Below are positions 23,256-32,392 of a DNA stretch of 64,000 bases, piece by piece (positions within the stretch are counted from its first letter, which is position 1; the number at the start of each line of letters is the position of its first letter). The notes under the pieces were generated by a model. The model searched no databases. It saw nothing but the letters and a program-made list of their open reading frames with translations, and was not told the origin of the DNA. A program made the position numbers and the translations under genes. This stretch comes from Cedecea lapagei. GTDB lineage: Bacteria > Pseudomonadota > Gammaproteobacteria > Enterobacterales > Enterobacteriaceae. The stretch is from NCBI RefSeq assembly GCF_900635955.1, contig NZ_LR134201.1, positions 1,116,001 through 1,180,000 on the forward strand, given 5' to 3'.

Positions 23256-23749
23256 TATTCGTTTACGGTTACGCTTTCGATAATAACGTCTTCTTTCGGT
23301 ACATCCTGGTGCATACCGCTGCGGCCGGTGGAAACGCCTTTGATTTTCTCAACCACGTCCATCCCTTCAACCACTTCTGCAAATACGCAGTAGCCCCAAC
23401 CCTGCAGGCTTTCGCCGCTGAAGTTCAGGAAGTCGTTGTCGGCAACGTTGATGAAGAACTGTGCGGTAGCAGAGTGCGGAGCCTGGGTACGAGCCATTGC
23501 CAGCGTACCGCGGGTGTTTTTCAGGCCGTTATTCGCTTCGTTCTGAATGGTGTCTTTAGTCGCTTTCTGCTTCATACCCGGTTCGAAACCGCCGCCCTGG
23601 ATCATAAAGCCGTTGATCACACGGTGGAAAATGGTGTTGTTGTAGAAGCCTTCGCGGCAGTAGTCCAGGAAGTTTTTAACGGTAACAGGCGCTTTATCAT
23701 CAAAAGTTTTGATGACGATGTCGCCGTGATTAGTGTGAAAAGTAACCAT
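23255..23749 (-). CDS. ppiB: Cytoplasmic peptidyl-prolyl isomerase PpiB (cyclophilin B)
   Basis: The 164-residue protein is a one-domain cyclophilin, without a signal peptide, matching E. coli PpiB. Active-site features include FHRVINGFMIQGGGF (Arg and Phe) and SATAQFFINVADN. It accelerates cis-trans isomerisation of X-Pro bonds. It is divergent from cysS across a 175-bp gap that must hold both promoters. Confidence 0.96.
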   Translation of the reverse strand: MVTFHTNHGDIVIKTFDDKAPVTVKNFLDYCREGFYNNTIFHRVINGFMIQGGGFEPGMKQKATKDTIQNEANNGLKNTRGTLAMARTQAPHSATAQFFINVADNDFLNFSGESLQGWGYCVFAEVVEGMDVVEKIKGVSTGRSGMHQDVPKEDVIIESVTVNE

Positions 23750-23924
23750 GCTTGCATCCTATGAGTGTCAGAGAGTACGACAGCAAACGGTGCCGTCGTA
23801 CCAGCACGCTGTTATAGCATAACGCTACATCATAGTCAGTAATGCAAAGCAGGCTGACGTTGGGGAAAATAATCGGGTAAGATAACCCGGAGTATTCTTC
23901 CACACGCTTACATGGAATCCCCTG

Positions 23925-25310
23925 ATGTTAAAAATATTTAATACACTGACTCGCCAAAAAGAGGAATTCAAACCTATTCATGCCGGAAGGGTAGGCATGT
24001 ACGTGTGTGGTATCACCGTTTACGATCTGTGTCACATCGGCCATGGCCGTACTTTTGTTGCCTTTGACGTCGTGGCCCGCTACCTGCGTTTCCTGGGGTA
24101 TGACCTGAACTATGTGCGTAACATCACCGATATCGACGATAAAATCATCAAGCGCGCCCATGAAAATGGCGAAGGCTTTGTTGAGCTGGTGGACCGCATG
24201 GTGGTGGAAATGCACAAAGATTTCGACGCGCTGAACATTTCACGCCCGAACAGCGAGCCGCGTGCGACCCAGCATATCCCGGAAATCATCGAAATTGTTG
24301 AACAGCTGCTGGCGCGCGATCACGCCTATGTGGCTGAGAACGGCGACGTGATGTTCTCGGTGCTGACCGATCCGAATTACGGCCTGCTGTCTCGCCAGGA
24401 TCTGGACCAGCTCCAGGCCGGCGCGCGCGTTGACGTGGTTGACGTGAAGCGTAACCCAATGGACTTCGTGCTGTGGAAAATGTCCAAGCCGGGCGAGCCT
24501 GCGTGGACTTCTCCGTGGGGCGAAGGCCGTCCGGGCTGGCATATCGAATGTTCCGCCATGAACTGCAAAGAGCTGGGTAACCACTTTGATATTCACGGTG
24601 GCGGCTCTGACCTGATGTTCCCGCACCACGAGAACGAAATCGCGCAGTCTACCTGTGCCCACGACGGCGAGTACGTCAACACCTGGATGCACTCTGGGAT
24701 GGTGATGGTTGACCGCGAGAAGATGTCCAAATCGCTGGGCAACTTCTTCACCGTGCGTGACGTGCTGAAGTATTACGACGCGGAAACCGTGCGTTACTTC
24801 CTGATGTCCGGCCACTACCGCAGCCAGCTGAACTACAGCGAAGAGAACCTGAAACAGGCTCGCTCGGCGCTGGAGCGTCTTTACACCGCGCTGCGCGGGA
24901 CAGACAGCAGCGTTGCTCCTGCTGGCGGCGAAGCCTTTGAAGCCCGCTTCCGCGAAGCGATGGACGACGACTTCAACACCCCGGAAGCCTACTCCGTGCT
25001 GTTTGATATGGCTCGTGAAGTGAACCGCCTGAAAGCGGAAGATCCTGCGGCGGCCAACGGCCTGGCGGCGGAGCTGCGTAAGCTCTCCGCGATTCTGGGC
25101 CTGCTGGAGCAGGATCCGGAGCAGTTCCTGCAGGGCGGCGCGCAGGCGGACGACGGCGAAGTGGCGGAGATCGAAGCGCTGATCAAGCAGCGTAACGATG
25201 CGCGTAAGTCAAAAGACTGGGCGCTGGCGGACCAGGCGCGTGACCGTCTGAACGAGATGGGCATCGTGCTGGAAGATGGCGCGGGCGGCACGACCTGGCG
25301 TCGTAAGTAA
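23925..25310 (+). CDS. cysS: Cysteinyl-tRNA synthetase CysS
   Basis: The 461-residue class I synthetase has Cys28 (YVCGIT, a zinc ligand), the HIGH motif at residues 37-40 and KMSKS at about 266-270. Further zinc ligands are visible in WHIECSAM and FPHHENE. The length equals E. coli CysS. It charges tRNA-Cys without an editing domain, relying on zinc for selectivity. A strong terminator follows. Confidence 0.98.
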   Translation: MLKIFNTLTRQKEEFKPIHAGRVGMYVCGITVYDLCHIGHGRTFVAFDVVARYLRFLGYDLNYVRNITDIDDKIIKRAHENGEGFVELVDRMVVEMHKDFDALNISRPNSEPRATQHIPEIIEIVEQLLARDHAYVAENGDVMFSVLTDPNYGLLSRQDLDQLQAGARVDVVDVKRNPMDFVLWKMSKPGEPAWTSPWGEGRPGWHIECSAMNCKELGNHFDIHGGGSDLMFPHHENEIAQSTCAHDGEYVNTWMHSGMVMVDREKMSKSLGNFFTVRDVLKYYDAETVRYFLMSGHYRSQLNYSEENLKQARSALERLYTALRGTDSSVAPAGGEAFEARFREAMDDDFNTPEAYSVLFDMAREVNRLKAEDPAAANGLAAELRKLSAILGLLEQDPEQFLQGGAQADDGEVAEIEALIKQRNDARKSKDWALADQARDRLNEMGIVLEDGAGGTTWRRK

Positions 25311-25326
25311 CTTTATTTCATATATG

Positions 25327-25355
25327 AAAAAGCGGCTCAATGAGCCGCTTTTTTT
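25327..25355. terminator. Bidirectional terminator between cysS and ahpF
   Basis: AAAAAGCGGCTC-N3-GAGCCGCTTTTT with a further T-run serves cysS; the A-run on its left gives a T-run for the convergent ahpF. Confidence 0.92.
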
Positions 25356-25394
25356 ATGGCTGGCCGCTGTAGCGCGGCCTTATTGGCAGGTGCT

Positions 25395-26963
25395 TTATTC
25401 AGGTGCTGAAGTGCGAATCAGGTAATCAAACGCGCTCAGGGAAGCTTTAGCGCCTTCGCCGGTCGCGATGATGATCTGTTTGTAAGGCACGGTGGTGCAG
25501 TCGCCCGCGGCGAATACGCCCTTCACGGTGGTCTCACATTTCGCATCGATGATGATTTCACCCATGCGGTTGCGCTCCACGCTGCCTTCCAGCCAGTTAG
25601 TGTTCGGCAGCAGGCCGATTTGCACGAAGATGCCGGACAGGGCAACGTCATGCACGCTCTCGGTAACGCGATCTTTGTACTGCAGGCCGGTCACTTTGCT
25701 GCCGTCGCCTTTCACTTCCAGCGTCTGGGCGTTAAGCACGATATCGACGTTTTTCAGGCTGCGAACTTTGTTCTGCAGCACCTGGTCGGCCTTCATTTCC
25801 GGGGCAAATTCCAGCAGGGTCACGTGCTCGACGATGCCCGCCAGGTCAATAGCCGCTTCCACGCCGGAGTTACCGCCGCCGATCACCGCCACGCGCTTGC
25901 CTTTAAACAGCGGGCCGTCGCAGTGCGGACAGTAGGTCACGCCTTTGGTGCGGTACTGGTCTTCGCCAGGCACGTTCATGTTGCGCCATTTTGCGCCGGT
26001 GGCCACGATAATGCTGCGGGCTTTGAGCGTTGCGCCGGACGCCGTTTGGATCTGGTGCAGGCCGCCTTCGCTTTTCGCCGGGATCAGCTTGCTGGCGCTT
26101 TGGGTATCGATAACGTCCACGTCGTAATCGTCAACGTGGGCTTTCAGCGCCCCCGCCAGCTTCTGGCCTTCGGTTTTTGGCACGGAAATGTAGTTCTCGA
26201 TATCCACGGTATCCAGCACCTGGCCGCCGAAGCGCTCGCCCATCAGGCCGGTGCGGATGCCTTTACGCGCCGCATAAACCGCCGCCGCCGCGCCCGCAGG
26301 GCCGCTGCCGACGATCAGCACGTCGTAAGCTTCACGCTGGTTCAGCGCTTCCGCCGCGCGTTTTTCCGCGCCGGTATCAATTTTGCCGACGATTTCGGCA
26401 AGGGTCATGCGGCCCTGGCCAAACTCTTTGCCGTTCAGGTAGACGGCTGGCACGCCCATCACGTTGCGTTCCTGAATTTCATTCTGGTAAACGCCGCCGT
26501 CGATAGCGGTATGGGTGATGCGCGGGTTCAGCACGCTCATCAGGTTCAGCGCCTGCACAACGTCCGGGCAGTTGTGGCAGGAGAGGGAGTAATAGGTTTC
26601 AAAGTGGAAGTCGCCGTCGATCTCACGGATTTGCGCCAGCAGATCCTGAGACTCTTTGGACGGATGACCGCCGACCTGGAGCAATGCCAGCACCAGGGAA
26701 GTGAATTCGTGACCCAGCGGAGAGCCGGCAAAGCGCGGGCCCTGGCTTGAGCCTGGGTTAGTGATTAAAAACGACGGCTTGCGCACCGGCAGGTCGTTAT
26801 TAACGGTGAAAGAAACTTTGTCAGATAACTCAGCGATCTCCGCCAGCAGTTCTTTTACTTCAGATGATTTCGCGCCGTCGTCCAGCGTGGCAATCAACTC
26901 AACAGGTTTCGTTAGTCTCTCAAGATAGGCTTTGAGCTGGGTTTTCATTGTTGTGTCGAGCAT
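25395..26963 (-). CDS. ahpF: Alkyl hydroperoxide reductase subunit F
   Basis: The 522-residue flavoprotein aligns with E. coli AhpF from MLDT.MKTQLKAYLE onward. The N-terminal tandem thioredoxin-like domain holds SCHNC (C129/C132). The thioredoxin-reductase-like body has GSGPAGAAAA (FAD), CPHC (about 345-348) and GGGNSGVEAA (NADH). It passes electrons from NADH to AhpC. It is the second gene after ahpC and lies behind an intra-operon terminator. Confidence 0.97.
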   Translation of the reverse strand: MLDTTMKTQLKAYLERLTKPVELIATLDDGAKSSEVKELLAEIAELSDKVSFTVNNDLPVRKPSFLITNPGSSQGPRFAGSPLGHEFTSLVLALLQVGGHPSKESQDLLAQIREIDGDFHFETYYSLSCHNCPDVVQALNLMSVLNPRITHTAIDGGVYQNEIQERNVMGVPAVYLNGKEFGQGRMTLAEIVGKIDTGAEKRAAEALNQREAYDVLIVGSGPAGAAAAVYAARKGIRTGLMGERFGGQVLDTVDIENYISVPKTEGQKLAGALKAHVDDYDVDVIDTQSASKLIPAKSEGGLHQIQTASGATLKARSIIVATGAKWRNMNVPGEDQYRTKGVTYCPHCDGPLFKGKRVAVIGGGNSGVEAAIDLAGIVEHVTLLEFAPEMKADQVLQNKVRSLKNVDIVLNAQTLEVKGDGSKVTGLQYKDRVTESVHDVALSGIFVQIGLLPNTNWLEGSVERNRMGEIIIDAKCETTVKGVFAAGDCTTVPYKQIIIATGEGAKASLSAFDYLIRTSAPE

Positions 26964-26985
26964 GGTCAGTCTCCCTGGTGGCGAG

Positions 26986-27010
26986 AAAAAACGGCTACCT
27001 AAGTAGCCGT
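26986..27010 (-). terminator. Intra-operon terminator between ahpC and ahpF
   Basis: On the minus strand ACGGCTAC-TTAG-GTAGCCGT is followed by about six T. It lies 30 bases after the ahpC stop and before ahpF, so most transcripts likely end after ahpC, leaving AhpC in excess. Confidence 0.85.
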
Positions 27011-27039
27011 AAAATAAAAGAGGGTAACGCGGGTAAAAC

Positions 27040-27603
27040 TTAGATTTTGCCGACCAGGTCCAGAGATGGAGCCAGAGTCGCTTCGCCTTCTTTCCATTTA
27101 GCCGGGCACACTTCGCCTGGGTGAGAAGCTACGTACTGAGCAGCTTTCACTTTACGCAGCAGGTCAGAAGCGTCACGGCCGATGCCTTCGGCGGTCACTT
27201 CGATAGCCTGGATGATGCCCTGTGGGTCAACAACGAAGGTTGCGCGGTCTGCCAGACCTTCGTCTTCACGCATGTTTTCGAAGTTACGGGTCAGCGCGCC
27301 GGTTGGGTCGCCGATCATCGCGTATTTGATTTTAGCGATGGTTTCAGAGCTGCCGTGCCACGCTTTGTGGGTGAAGTGGGTGTCGGTAGAGACGGAGTAA
27401 ACGTCTACGCCCAGCTTCTGCAGTTCTTCGTAATGGTCAGCCACGTCGCCCAGTTCAGTTGGGCAAACGAAAGTGAAGTCAGCCGGGTAGAAGAAGAAAA
27501 CGCTCCAGCGGCCTTCGGTATCTTTTTCCGTAACTTCAACGAATTCGCCGTTTTTAAAAGCCTGGTTTTTGAATGGTTTGATTTTGGTATTAATTAAAGA
27601 CAT
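27040..27603 (-). CDS. ahpC: Alkyl hydroperoxide reductase subunit C (peroxiredoxin)
   Basis: The 187-residue typical 2-Cys peroxiredoxin has the peroxidatic Cys47 in FTFVCPTE and the resolving Cys166 in GEVCPAKW. It reduces H2O2 and organic peroxides and is recycled by AhpF. The start follows GGAGGAAG. No dsbG gene is found beside it, unlike in E. coli. OxyR control is expected from the family, but I could not place an OxyR motif with confidence. Confidence 0.98.
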   Translation of the reverse strand: MSLINTKIKPFKNQAFKNGEFVEVTEKDTEGRWSVFFFYPADFTFVCPTELGDVADHYEELQKLGVDVYSVSTDTHFTHKAWHGSSETIAKIKYAMIGDPTGALTRNFENMREDEGLADRATFVVDPQGIIQAIEVTAEGIGRDASDLLRKVKAAQYVASHPGEVCPAKWKEGEATLAPSLDLVGKI

Positions 27604-28037
27604 TTAAACTTCCTCCGTTTTGCGATGGGAGAAAGGTACCGAACTTTGAGCTGGGTCACTAATGGGTAGGCTTTATTGAATCAAGAGGTATTTCCTAACA
27701 GCCTTTTCTGCGGGCATAAAAAAGGCCACCCGTTGCGAGGGTGGCCGGTGTTGCGCGTTACAATTCCACTTTAAAAAATTATAACAGCGGCGAAATTACA
27801 GCATCTAAGCGGTAAAAAGGTCAATTCCCCGGTTCGTTGTAGTAGCGATGGTTGTAATAGCCGGAAGCTATTAAAAGTCCTCAGCCCTCACCTACGGTGC
27901 AAAATCTGAAAAGTCGATGCCATGCGCAAAGTAATGTCAGGTGAATTGCAGCAATATGACGGTGAGGTTAAATTACCGGCTGTTATTTTTCTGCATGAAA
28001 AATCGCGCCAGGCTGCGCGATGGCTGAGGTACTGGTG
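27604..28037. other. 434-bp region between ahpC and opgB
   Basis: It should contain the divergent ahpC and opgB promoters. It also holds a strong minus-strand terminator (27718-27746) that would stop a transcript coming from the opgB side towards ahpC; no minus-strand gene is seen there. This is also the synteny break relative to E. coli. Confidence 0.6.
27718..27746 (-). terminator. Orphan minus-strand terminator upstream of ahpC
   Basis: GGCCACCC-N7-GGGTGGCC with six A on its left reads as a classic terminator on the minus strand, about 115 bases upstream of the ahpC ATG. It may attenuate a long ahpC leader or end an unannotated small RNA. Confidence 0.8.
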
Positions 28038-30326
28038 TTGTCCGAATTGCTCTCTTTAGTGCTGTTTTTGGCGGCTATTGCCGTATATGCGGTAAAAGCC
28101 GGTCGAAATATCTGGTGGCTGACGATCATCCTGCTGCTGCTCGGCCTGTTTATCGTGCTTAACGTCACGTTGCTGGCCAGTAATTATTTTACCGGCGAAG
28201 GGATTAACGACGCGGTGCTCTATACGCTCACCAGCAGCATGACCGGCGCGGGCGTCGGCAAATACATTCTGCCGGGGCTGGGCCTCGCCGTCGGGCTGAT
28301 TGCCATTTTTGGCGGTCTGACCTGGATTTTACGCCGTAAGAACCATCCGCACCATTTGGGCTACAGCGCCCTGGCGCTGTTCCTGGCGCTGTTTTCGATA
28401 AAAACAACGCCCGCCTACCAGCAGGTGGTGTCGCTGATTAAATCCCAGACCCGCACCGGCACGTCTGACTTTGCCGACTGGTATAAAGTCCCGGAAGGCA
28501 CCATTAAGCAGCCAAAGCTCAATCTGGTTTATATCTACGGCGAAAGTCTGGAACGCACCTATTTTGATGAGCAGGCGTTTCCCGGCCTGGCCCCCGAGCT
28601 GAATGCCCTGAAGAGCCAGGCGATAGATTTCAGCCATACCGCACAGATGGCGGGCATGGACTACACCATTGCGGGCATTGTGGCCTCGCAGTGCGGGATC
28701 CCGCTGTTTGCGCCGTTTGAGGGAAACTCTTCGGCGTCGATGTCGAGCTTTTTCCCGAAGAATATCTGCCTCGGCGATATTCTTAAGGCATCCGGCTATC
28801 AAAACTACTTTATTCAGGGCGCTGACCTGCGCTTTGCCGGCAAAGATATCTTCCTGCAGTCCCACGGCTTCGAGCATATGTACGGCGCGCAGGAGCTGAA
28901 GGGGATGGTGGCCGACCCGAATTACAAGAATAACTGGGGCTTTTACGACGATACGGTGCTGGACGAAGCTTATGACAAGTTTATCGAGCTTTCTAAAGCC
29001 GGGAAGCGCTTCTCGCTGTTTGCGCTGACGGTCGACACCCATCACCCGGACGGCTTTATCTCGCGCACCTGTAACCGCCGCAGCTACAGCTATGAGGGCA
29101 AAGAAAACCGCTCTTTCAGCGCCGTTTCCTGCAGCCAGGAGCACATTGCGGCGCTGATCGAAAAAATCAAAGCCTCGCCTTATTTCCGCAACACGGTGAT
29201 CGTGGTCTCTTCCGACCACCTGGCGATGAACAACACGGCGTATAAGTATCTGACGAAGCAGGACAGGCAGAACCTGTTCTTTGTGATTCGCGGCGATAAA
29301 CCGCAGGCAGAATTGAAGCCGGTGAAACGTAATACGATGGATAACGGCGCCACGGTGCTGGATATCCTCGGCGGCGGGAACTACATCGGCCTGGGGCGCA
29401 GCAGCCTGTCCGGCGAGTCGCTGTCGATGGTCTTTACCAACCTGAAGGATAAGGTCACCGAGTGGAAGCCGGACGTTATCGACCTGTGGAACTTCCCGAA
29501 AACCATCAGCCGCTACAGCATCGATCGGAGGAAGAACACGTTCAGCTATTCCGGCGCGCACTTCAAGCTGCCGCTGCTGCTGAAAATTGGCAAAGGTAAA
29601 ATTGAGCCGCTGCCGGAAAGTGAATATTCCGCGCCGCTGCGTTATCAGCTGGCCGATTTTAAAAGTGACGATCGGTTTATCTGGGCCGACCGCTGCTACA
29701 AAATGGCGCGTCTGTGGGAGCCGCAGCTCGCGCTTTCTACCGGGCTGTGCGTGGCGCAGGGGCAGCTTGGCGGGGAACCAACGGTGCGGCTGGTGGACAA
29801 ACCGCTGGACGAATACAACGTCCAGTTTGACGAGCAAACGCTGAGCAATGCGCGCTTCAAAAATAATGTTGCCCTGCTGAAGGCGGATGAAAACAGCATT
29901 CGTTACCAGGCGGACAGCTTTATCTTCAACGTGGCGGGTGCGCCGCAGAGCGTGAAGCAGTTCAGCGGCATTTCGCGTCCGGAAGCCTGGGGCCGCTGGT
30001 CAAACGCCAACATGGCACCGGTGGTGACCATTGAGTATCAGGATCCGCTGCCGACAACGTTCGATCTGGTGCTGGTGGCGAAAGCCTTTGGCCCGAACGT
30101 CGGCGAGCCGGTTTCGGTGAAGGTTGGCGAGGAAGAGCAGACCATCACCTTTGGCGACCAGCTCTCCACCGTTACGCTGCGCTTTGCTAACCCTGAAGGC
30201 AGCAAGGTGCTGACCATTGAGCCACCGAAGCCGCAGCTGTCCAACGAGGGCAATATTCTGGGGCACGATCCACGTAAGCTGGGCGTAGGGTTAGCCGAGC
30301 TGAAAATTGTGCCGGTGAGCGGCTAA
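28038..30326 (+). CDS. opgB: Phosphoglycerol transferase I (OpgB/MdoB)
   Basis: The product is highly similar by eye to E. coli OpgB over its whole length. The TTG at 28038 is preferred: it follows GAGG by 8 bases and gives the family start SELLS (762 residues); an in-frame ATG at 28020 would add six residues. There are about four N-terminal membrane helices (1-130), then a periplasmic sulfatase/LTA-synthase-like domain with YGESLERTYF, NNWGFYDD, DTHHPDGF and VVSSDHLAMNN, and a beta-rich C terminus ending GHDPRKLG. It transfers phosphoglycerol to osmoregulated periplasmic glucans. Its position between ahpC and yfgD is unlike E. coli, where it is near min 99. Confidence 0.93.
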   Translation: MSELLSLVLFLAAIAVYAVKAGRNIWWLTIILLLLGLFIVLNVTLLASNYFTGEGINDAVLYTLTSSMTGAGVGKYILPGLGLAVGLIAIFGGLTWILRRKNHPHHLGYSALALFLALFSIKTTPAYQQVVSLIKSQTRTGTSDFADWYKVPEGTIKQPKLNLVYIYGESLERTYFDEQAFPGLAPELNALKSQAIDFSHTAQMAGMDYTIAGIVASQCGIPLFAPFEGNSSASMSSFFPKNICLGDILKASGYQNYFIQGADLRFAGKDIFLQSHGFEHMYGAQELKGMVADPNYKNNWGFYDDTVLDEAYDKFIELSKAGKRFSLFALTVDTHHPDGFISRTCNRRSYSYEGKENRSFSAVSCSQEHIAALIEKIKASPYFRNTVIVVSSDHLAMNNTAYKYLTKQDRQNLFFVIRGDKPQAELKPVKRNTMDNGATVLDILGGGNYIGLGRSSLSGESLSMVFTNLKDKVTEWKPDVIDLWNFPKTISRYSIDRRKNTFSYSGAHFKLPLLLKIGKGKIEPLPESEYSAPLRYQLADFKSDDRFIWADRCYKMARLWEPQLALSTGLCVAQGQLGGEPTVRLVDKPLDEYNVQFDEQTLSNARFKNNVALLKADENSIRYQADSFIFNVAGAPQSVKQFSGISRPEAWGRWSNANMAPVVTIEYQDPLPTTFDLVLVAKAFGPNVGEPVSVKVGEEEQTITFGDQLSTVTLRFANPEGSKVLTIEPPKPQLSNEGNILGHDPRKLGVGLAELKIVPVSG

Positions 30327-30349
30327 CCCGTTCCCGGGAGGGGAACGGG
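30327..30349. terminator. Hairpin between convergent opgB and yfgD
   Basis: CCCGTTCCC and GGGAACGGG form a 9-bp stem immediately after the opgB stop. There is no T-run. Confidence 0.6.
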
Positions 30350-30357
30350 CGGGCAGG

Positions 30358-30714
30358 TTAGAGGATCTCGAGCACCTGCTCAGGTGGGCGGCCAATACGG
30401 GCTTTCCCGTTGGCGAGAACGATAGGGCGCTCGATAAGCTTCGGGTGCTCAATCATCGCTTCGATCAGCGCCTCTTCGCTAAGGCTGGCGTCATCCAGCT
30501 TTAGCTCTTTGTAGAGGTCCTCTTTGCGGCGCATCAGTTCACGTGCGCTGGTGAAGCCCAGCTTCTTCAGCAGCGACTTAATAGTTACTGCGTCCGGAGG
30601 CGTCTCCAGATAGAGCACGACTTCCGGCTCTACGCCGTTTTCCTTTAGCAGGTTCAGCGTTTCACGGCTCTTGGAGCAGCGTGGGTTGTGGTAAATTTCG
30701 ACCTTCGTGGACAT
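30358..30714 (-). CDS. yfgD: ArsC-family reductase YfgD
   Basis: The 118-residue protein has the glutaredoxin-dependent arsenate reductase pattern: Cys13 in YHNPRCSKSRETL, then LxYLETPPD and the late RPIVLANGKARIGRPPE. It matches E. coli YfgD, an ArsC-like protein whose physiological role is not settled; there is no ars operon here. It follows bepA by 11 bases on the same strand. Confidence 0.92.
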   Translation of the reverse strand: MSTKVEIYHNPRCSKSRETLNLLKENGVEPEVVLYLETPPDAVTIKSLLKKLGFTSARELMRRKEDLYKELKLDDASLSEEALIEAMIEHPKLIERPIVLANGKARIGRPPEQVLEIL

Positions 30715-30725
30715 ACGGACTCCTG

Positions 30726-32189
30726 TTACATCTTCATATAAGGTTTAAAGCGCTGCTGTAGCTGGCGCAGCTGATCGATACGGGCGTCGTATCTGGCCTG
30801 TTGCAGGCTGCCGAGCTTCACCTGAGAGCTGGCGCTGCCGAGCAGCGAAATAGCCTGATCCAGACGGCCATTTAGCGCCATCACTTCGGCGCGCGCGGCT
30901 AGCTCCTGATCGCGGTTGCCTAATTTCCCCTGCGCCTGAGCCAGCAGATCCCAGCCGTTGCTATCGTCGGGGTGGGCGAACGTGTAGCGGTTAAGCAGCG
31001 TTACTGTTTCTGCGGGCTGCCCGCCTTCAAGCCAGGCGTTGGCGAGGTTAAGCTGCAGGACCGGGTTGTTCTTCAGGTCCGGGGCGTTTTTCAGCCGGGC
31101 GATCGCCTCGTTGGCTTTGTGCTGGCCGAGATCGATATCCGTCGCCAGGTCGAGATACCAGGGGTTTGCCGGCTGGGCGGTAAGCAGCGGCTGAAGCGTT
31201 TTTCTGGCCTCGTCATATTTACTGGCCTGCAAAGCCTGAATCGCTCGTCCGTACTGAGCTGCGTTTTGCTCACGCACGTTACCTTTTGCCCAGTTATCCA
31301 GCAGATCCTGGGTAAGCTGGTTACGCCCGGAGTTATACATTCCCAGGGTGCGGACCTTCGCCATATAGAAACTTTCTGAGGACTGCACCACCACCGGACG
31401 CATCTGGTTTGCACGGTTGCGGGCATCCGCGAGGCGGCTTTCCGGCAGCGGGTGAGTCAGCAGGATTTCCGGCGGGCGCGAAGAGTAGCGCGCCTGATCG
31501 AGCAGTTTTTCCAGGAAGCCCGGCATCGCCTGCGGATCAAAGCCTGAACGCTGCAGCACCTGAATGCCAATGCGGTCTGCCTCCTGCTCGTTCTGCTGGG
31601 TAAAGCTGATAATGCCCTGCTGGGTCCCGGCTAACGTACCGGACAGCGCGGCCATCCCGGCCTGCGGGCTGGCCATTGCCAGCAGAATTGATCCCAGCGC
31701 GCCCACCCAGGTCAGCGGCGCATTTTTCTTTTGGTCTTCCATCGCACGGGCCAGGTGGCGCTGGGTCACGTGGGATATTTCGTGAGCCATCACCGAGGCC
31801 AGCTGGCTTTCTGAATCAGCATAGCGGAACAGCGCCGAATGCAGCACCACGTTGCCGCCAAAGAAGGCGAAGGCGTTAATTTCGTCGTTATTGATTAAGA
31901 AGAAGTGGAAAGGCGTTTTCACCGAGCTGGCGTGGCTGACCAGCCGCATACCCAGAGAATTGATGTATTGCGTCAGTAACGGATCGTTAATCAGCGGCGC
32001 GCTGCCGCGCAGCTGACGGACGTAGAAGTCGCCCATCTGCATCTCCTGGGCGATAGACAGCGTGCTGCCTGCGGATGTCCCCATATCGGGGAGCTGGTCA
32101 GCCACGTCCGCGCGTACGGGAAGGGTACTTCCCGCCAGCAGTGCGGCCGTAAGTGTTGCAATCAGGGTCTTTTTCAACTGCCTAACCAT
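30726..32189 (-). CDS. bepA: Periplasmic M48 metalloprotease/chaperone BepA
   Basis: The 487-residue protein has a signal peptide (about 1-27, ending RADV), the zinc motif HEISH at 136-140 with a downstream NEQEADRIG supplying the third ligand, and C-terminal TPR-like helices from about 310. It matches E. coli BepA/YfgC, which promotes LptD assembly at the BAM complex and degrades misfolded LptD. It is in an operon with yfgD and divergent from perM. Confidence 0.96.
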   Translation of the reverse strand: MVRQLKKTLIATLTAALLAGSTLPVRADVADQLPDMGTSAGSTLSIAQEMQMGDFYVRQLRGSAPLINDPLLTQYINSLGMRLVSHASSVKTPFHFFLINNDEINAFAFFGGNVVLHSALFRYADSESQLASVMAHEISHVTQRHLARAMEDQKKNAPLTWVGALGSILLAMASPQAGMAALSGTLAGTQQGIISFTQQNEQEADRIGIQVLQRSGFDPQAMPGFLEKLLDQARYSSRPPEILLTHPLPESRLADARNRANQMRPVVVQSSESFYMAKVRTLGMYNSGRNQLTQDLLDNWAKGNVREQNAAQYGRAIQALQASKYDEARKTLQPLLTAQPANPWYLDLATDIDLGQHKANEAIARLKNAPDLKNNPVLQLNLANAWLEGGQPAETVTLLNRYTFAHPDDSNGWDLLAQAQGKLGNRDQELAARAEVMALNGRLDQAISLLGSASSQVKLGSLQQARYDARIDQLRQLQQRFKPYMKM

Positions 32190-32392
32190 AATTACTGTCC
32201 CGTTGAGTCGCTGTCAGATTTTGACACGATGAGTACAAGTTTATTCGCTTAAAGAAGTGTACTGTAGGGCGTTGAAGCTGCGAAGATTTTATTTGCTGGA
32301 TTCTCCCTTTGTAATCCGCCGTAAAAAGCAAAGTCTTTGCGGTGGCATTTCGCTACAATTCGGCATCAAAAAAAACTTCACGGAAGGGATGT

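Noticed and set aside
12968..27660. 13-base match GAGCTGGGTCACT at 12968-12980 and 27648-27660
   Set aside because: Matches of this length are expected by chance several times in 64 kb, and the flanks are unrelated.
28329..29837. 502-codon open frame on the minus strand inside opgB
   Set aside because: It lies entirely antisense to a well-conserved gene, has low-complexity Arg/Gln/His composition typical of GC-rich shadow frames and no ribosome site.
30358..30714. Arsenic-resistance function for yfgD (and for yffB at 42655-43011)
   Set aside because: Both are ArsC-fold proteins, but neither has arsB/arsR neighbours and both sit in housekeeping operons; family membership alone does not show arsenate reduction.
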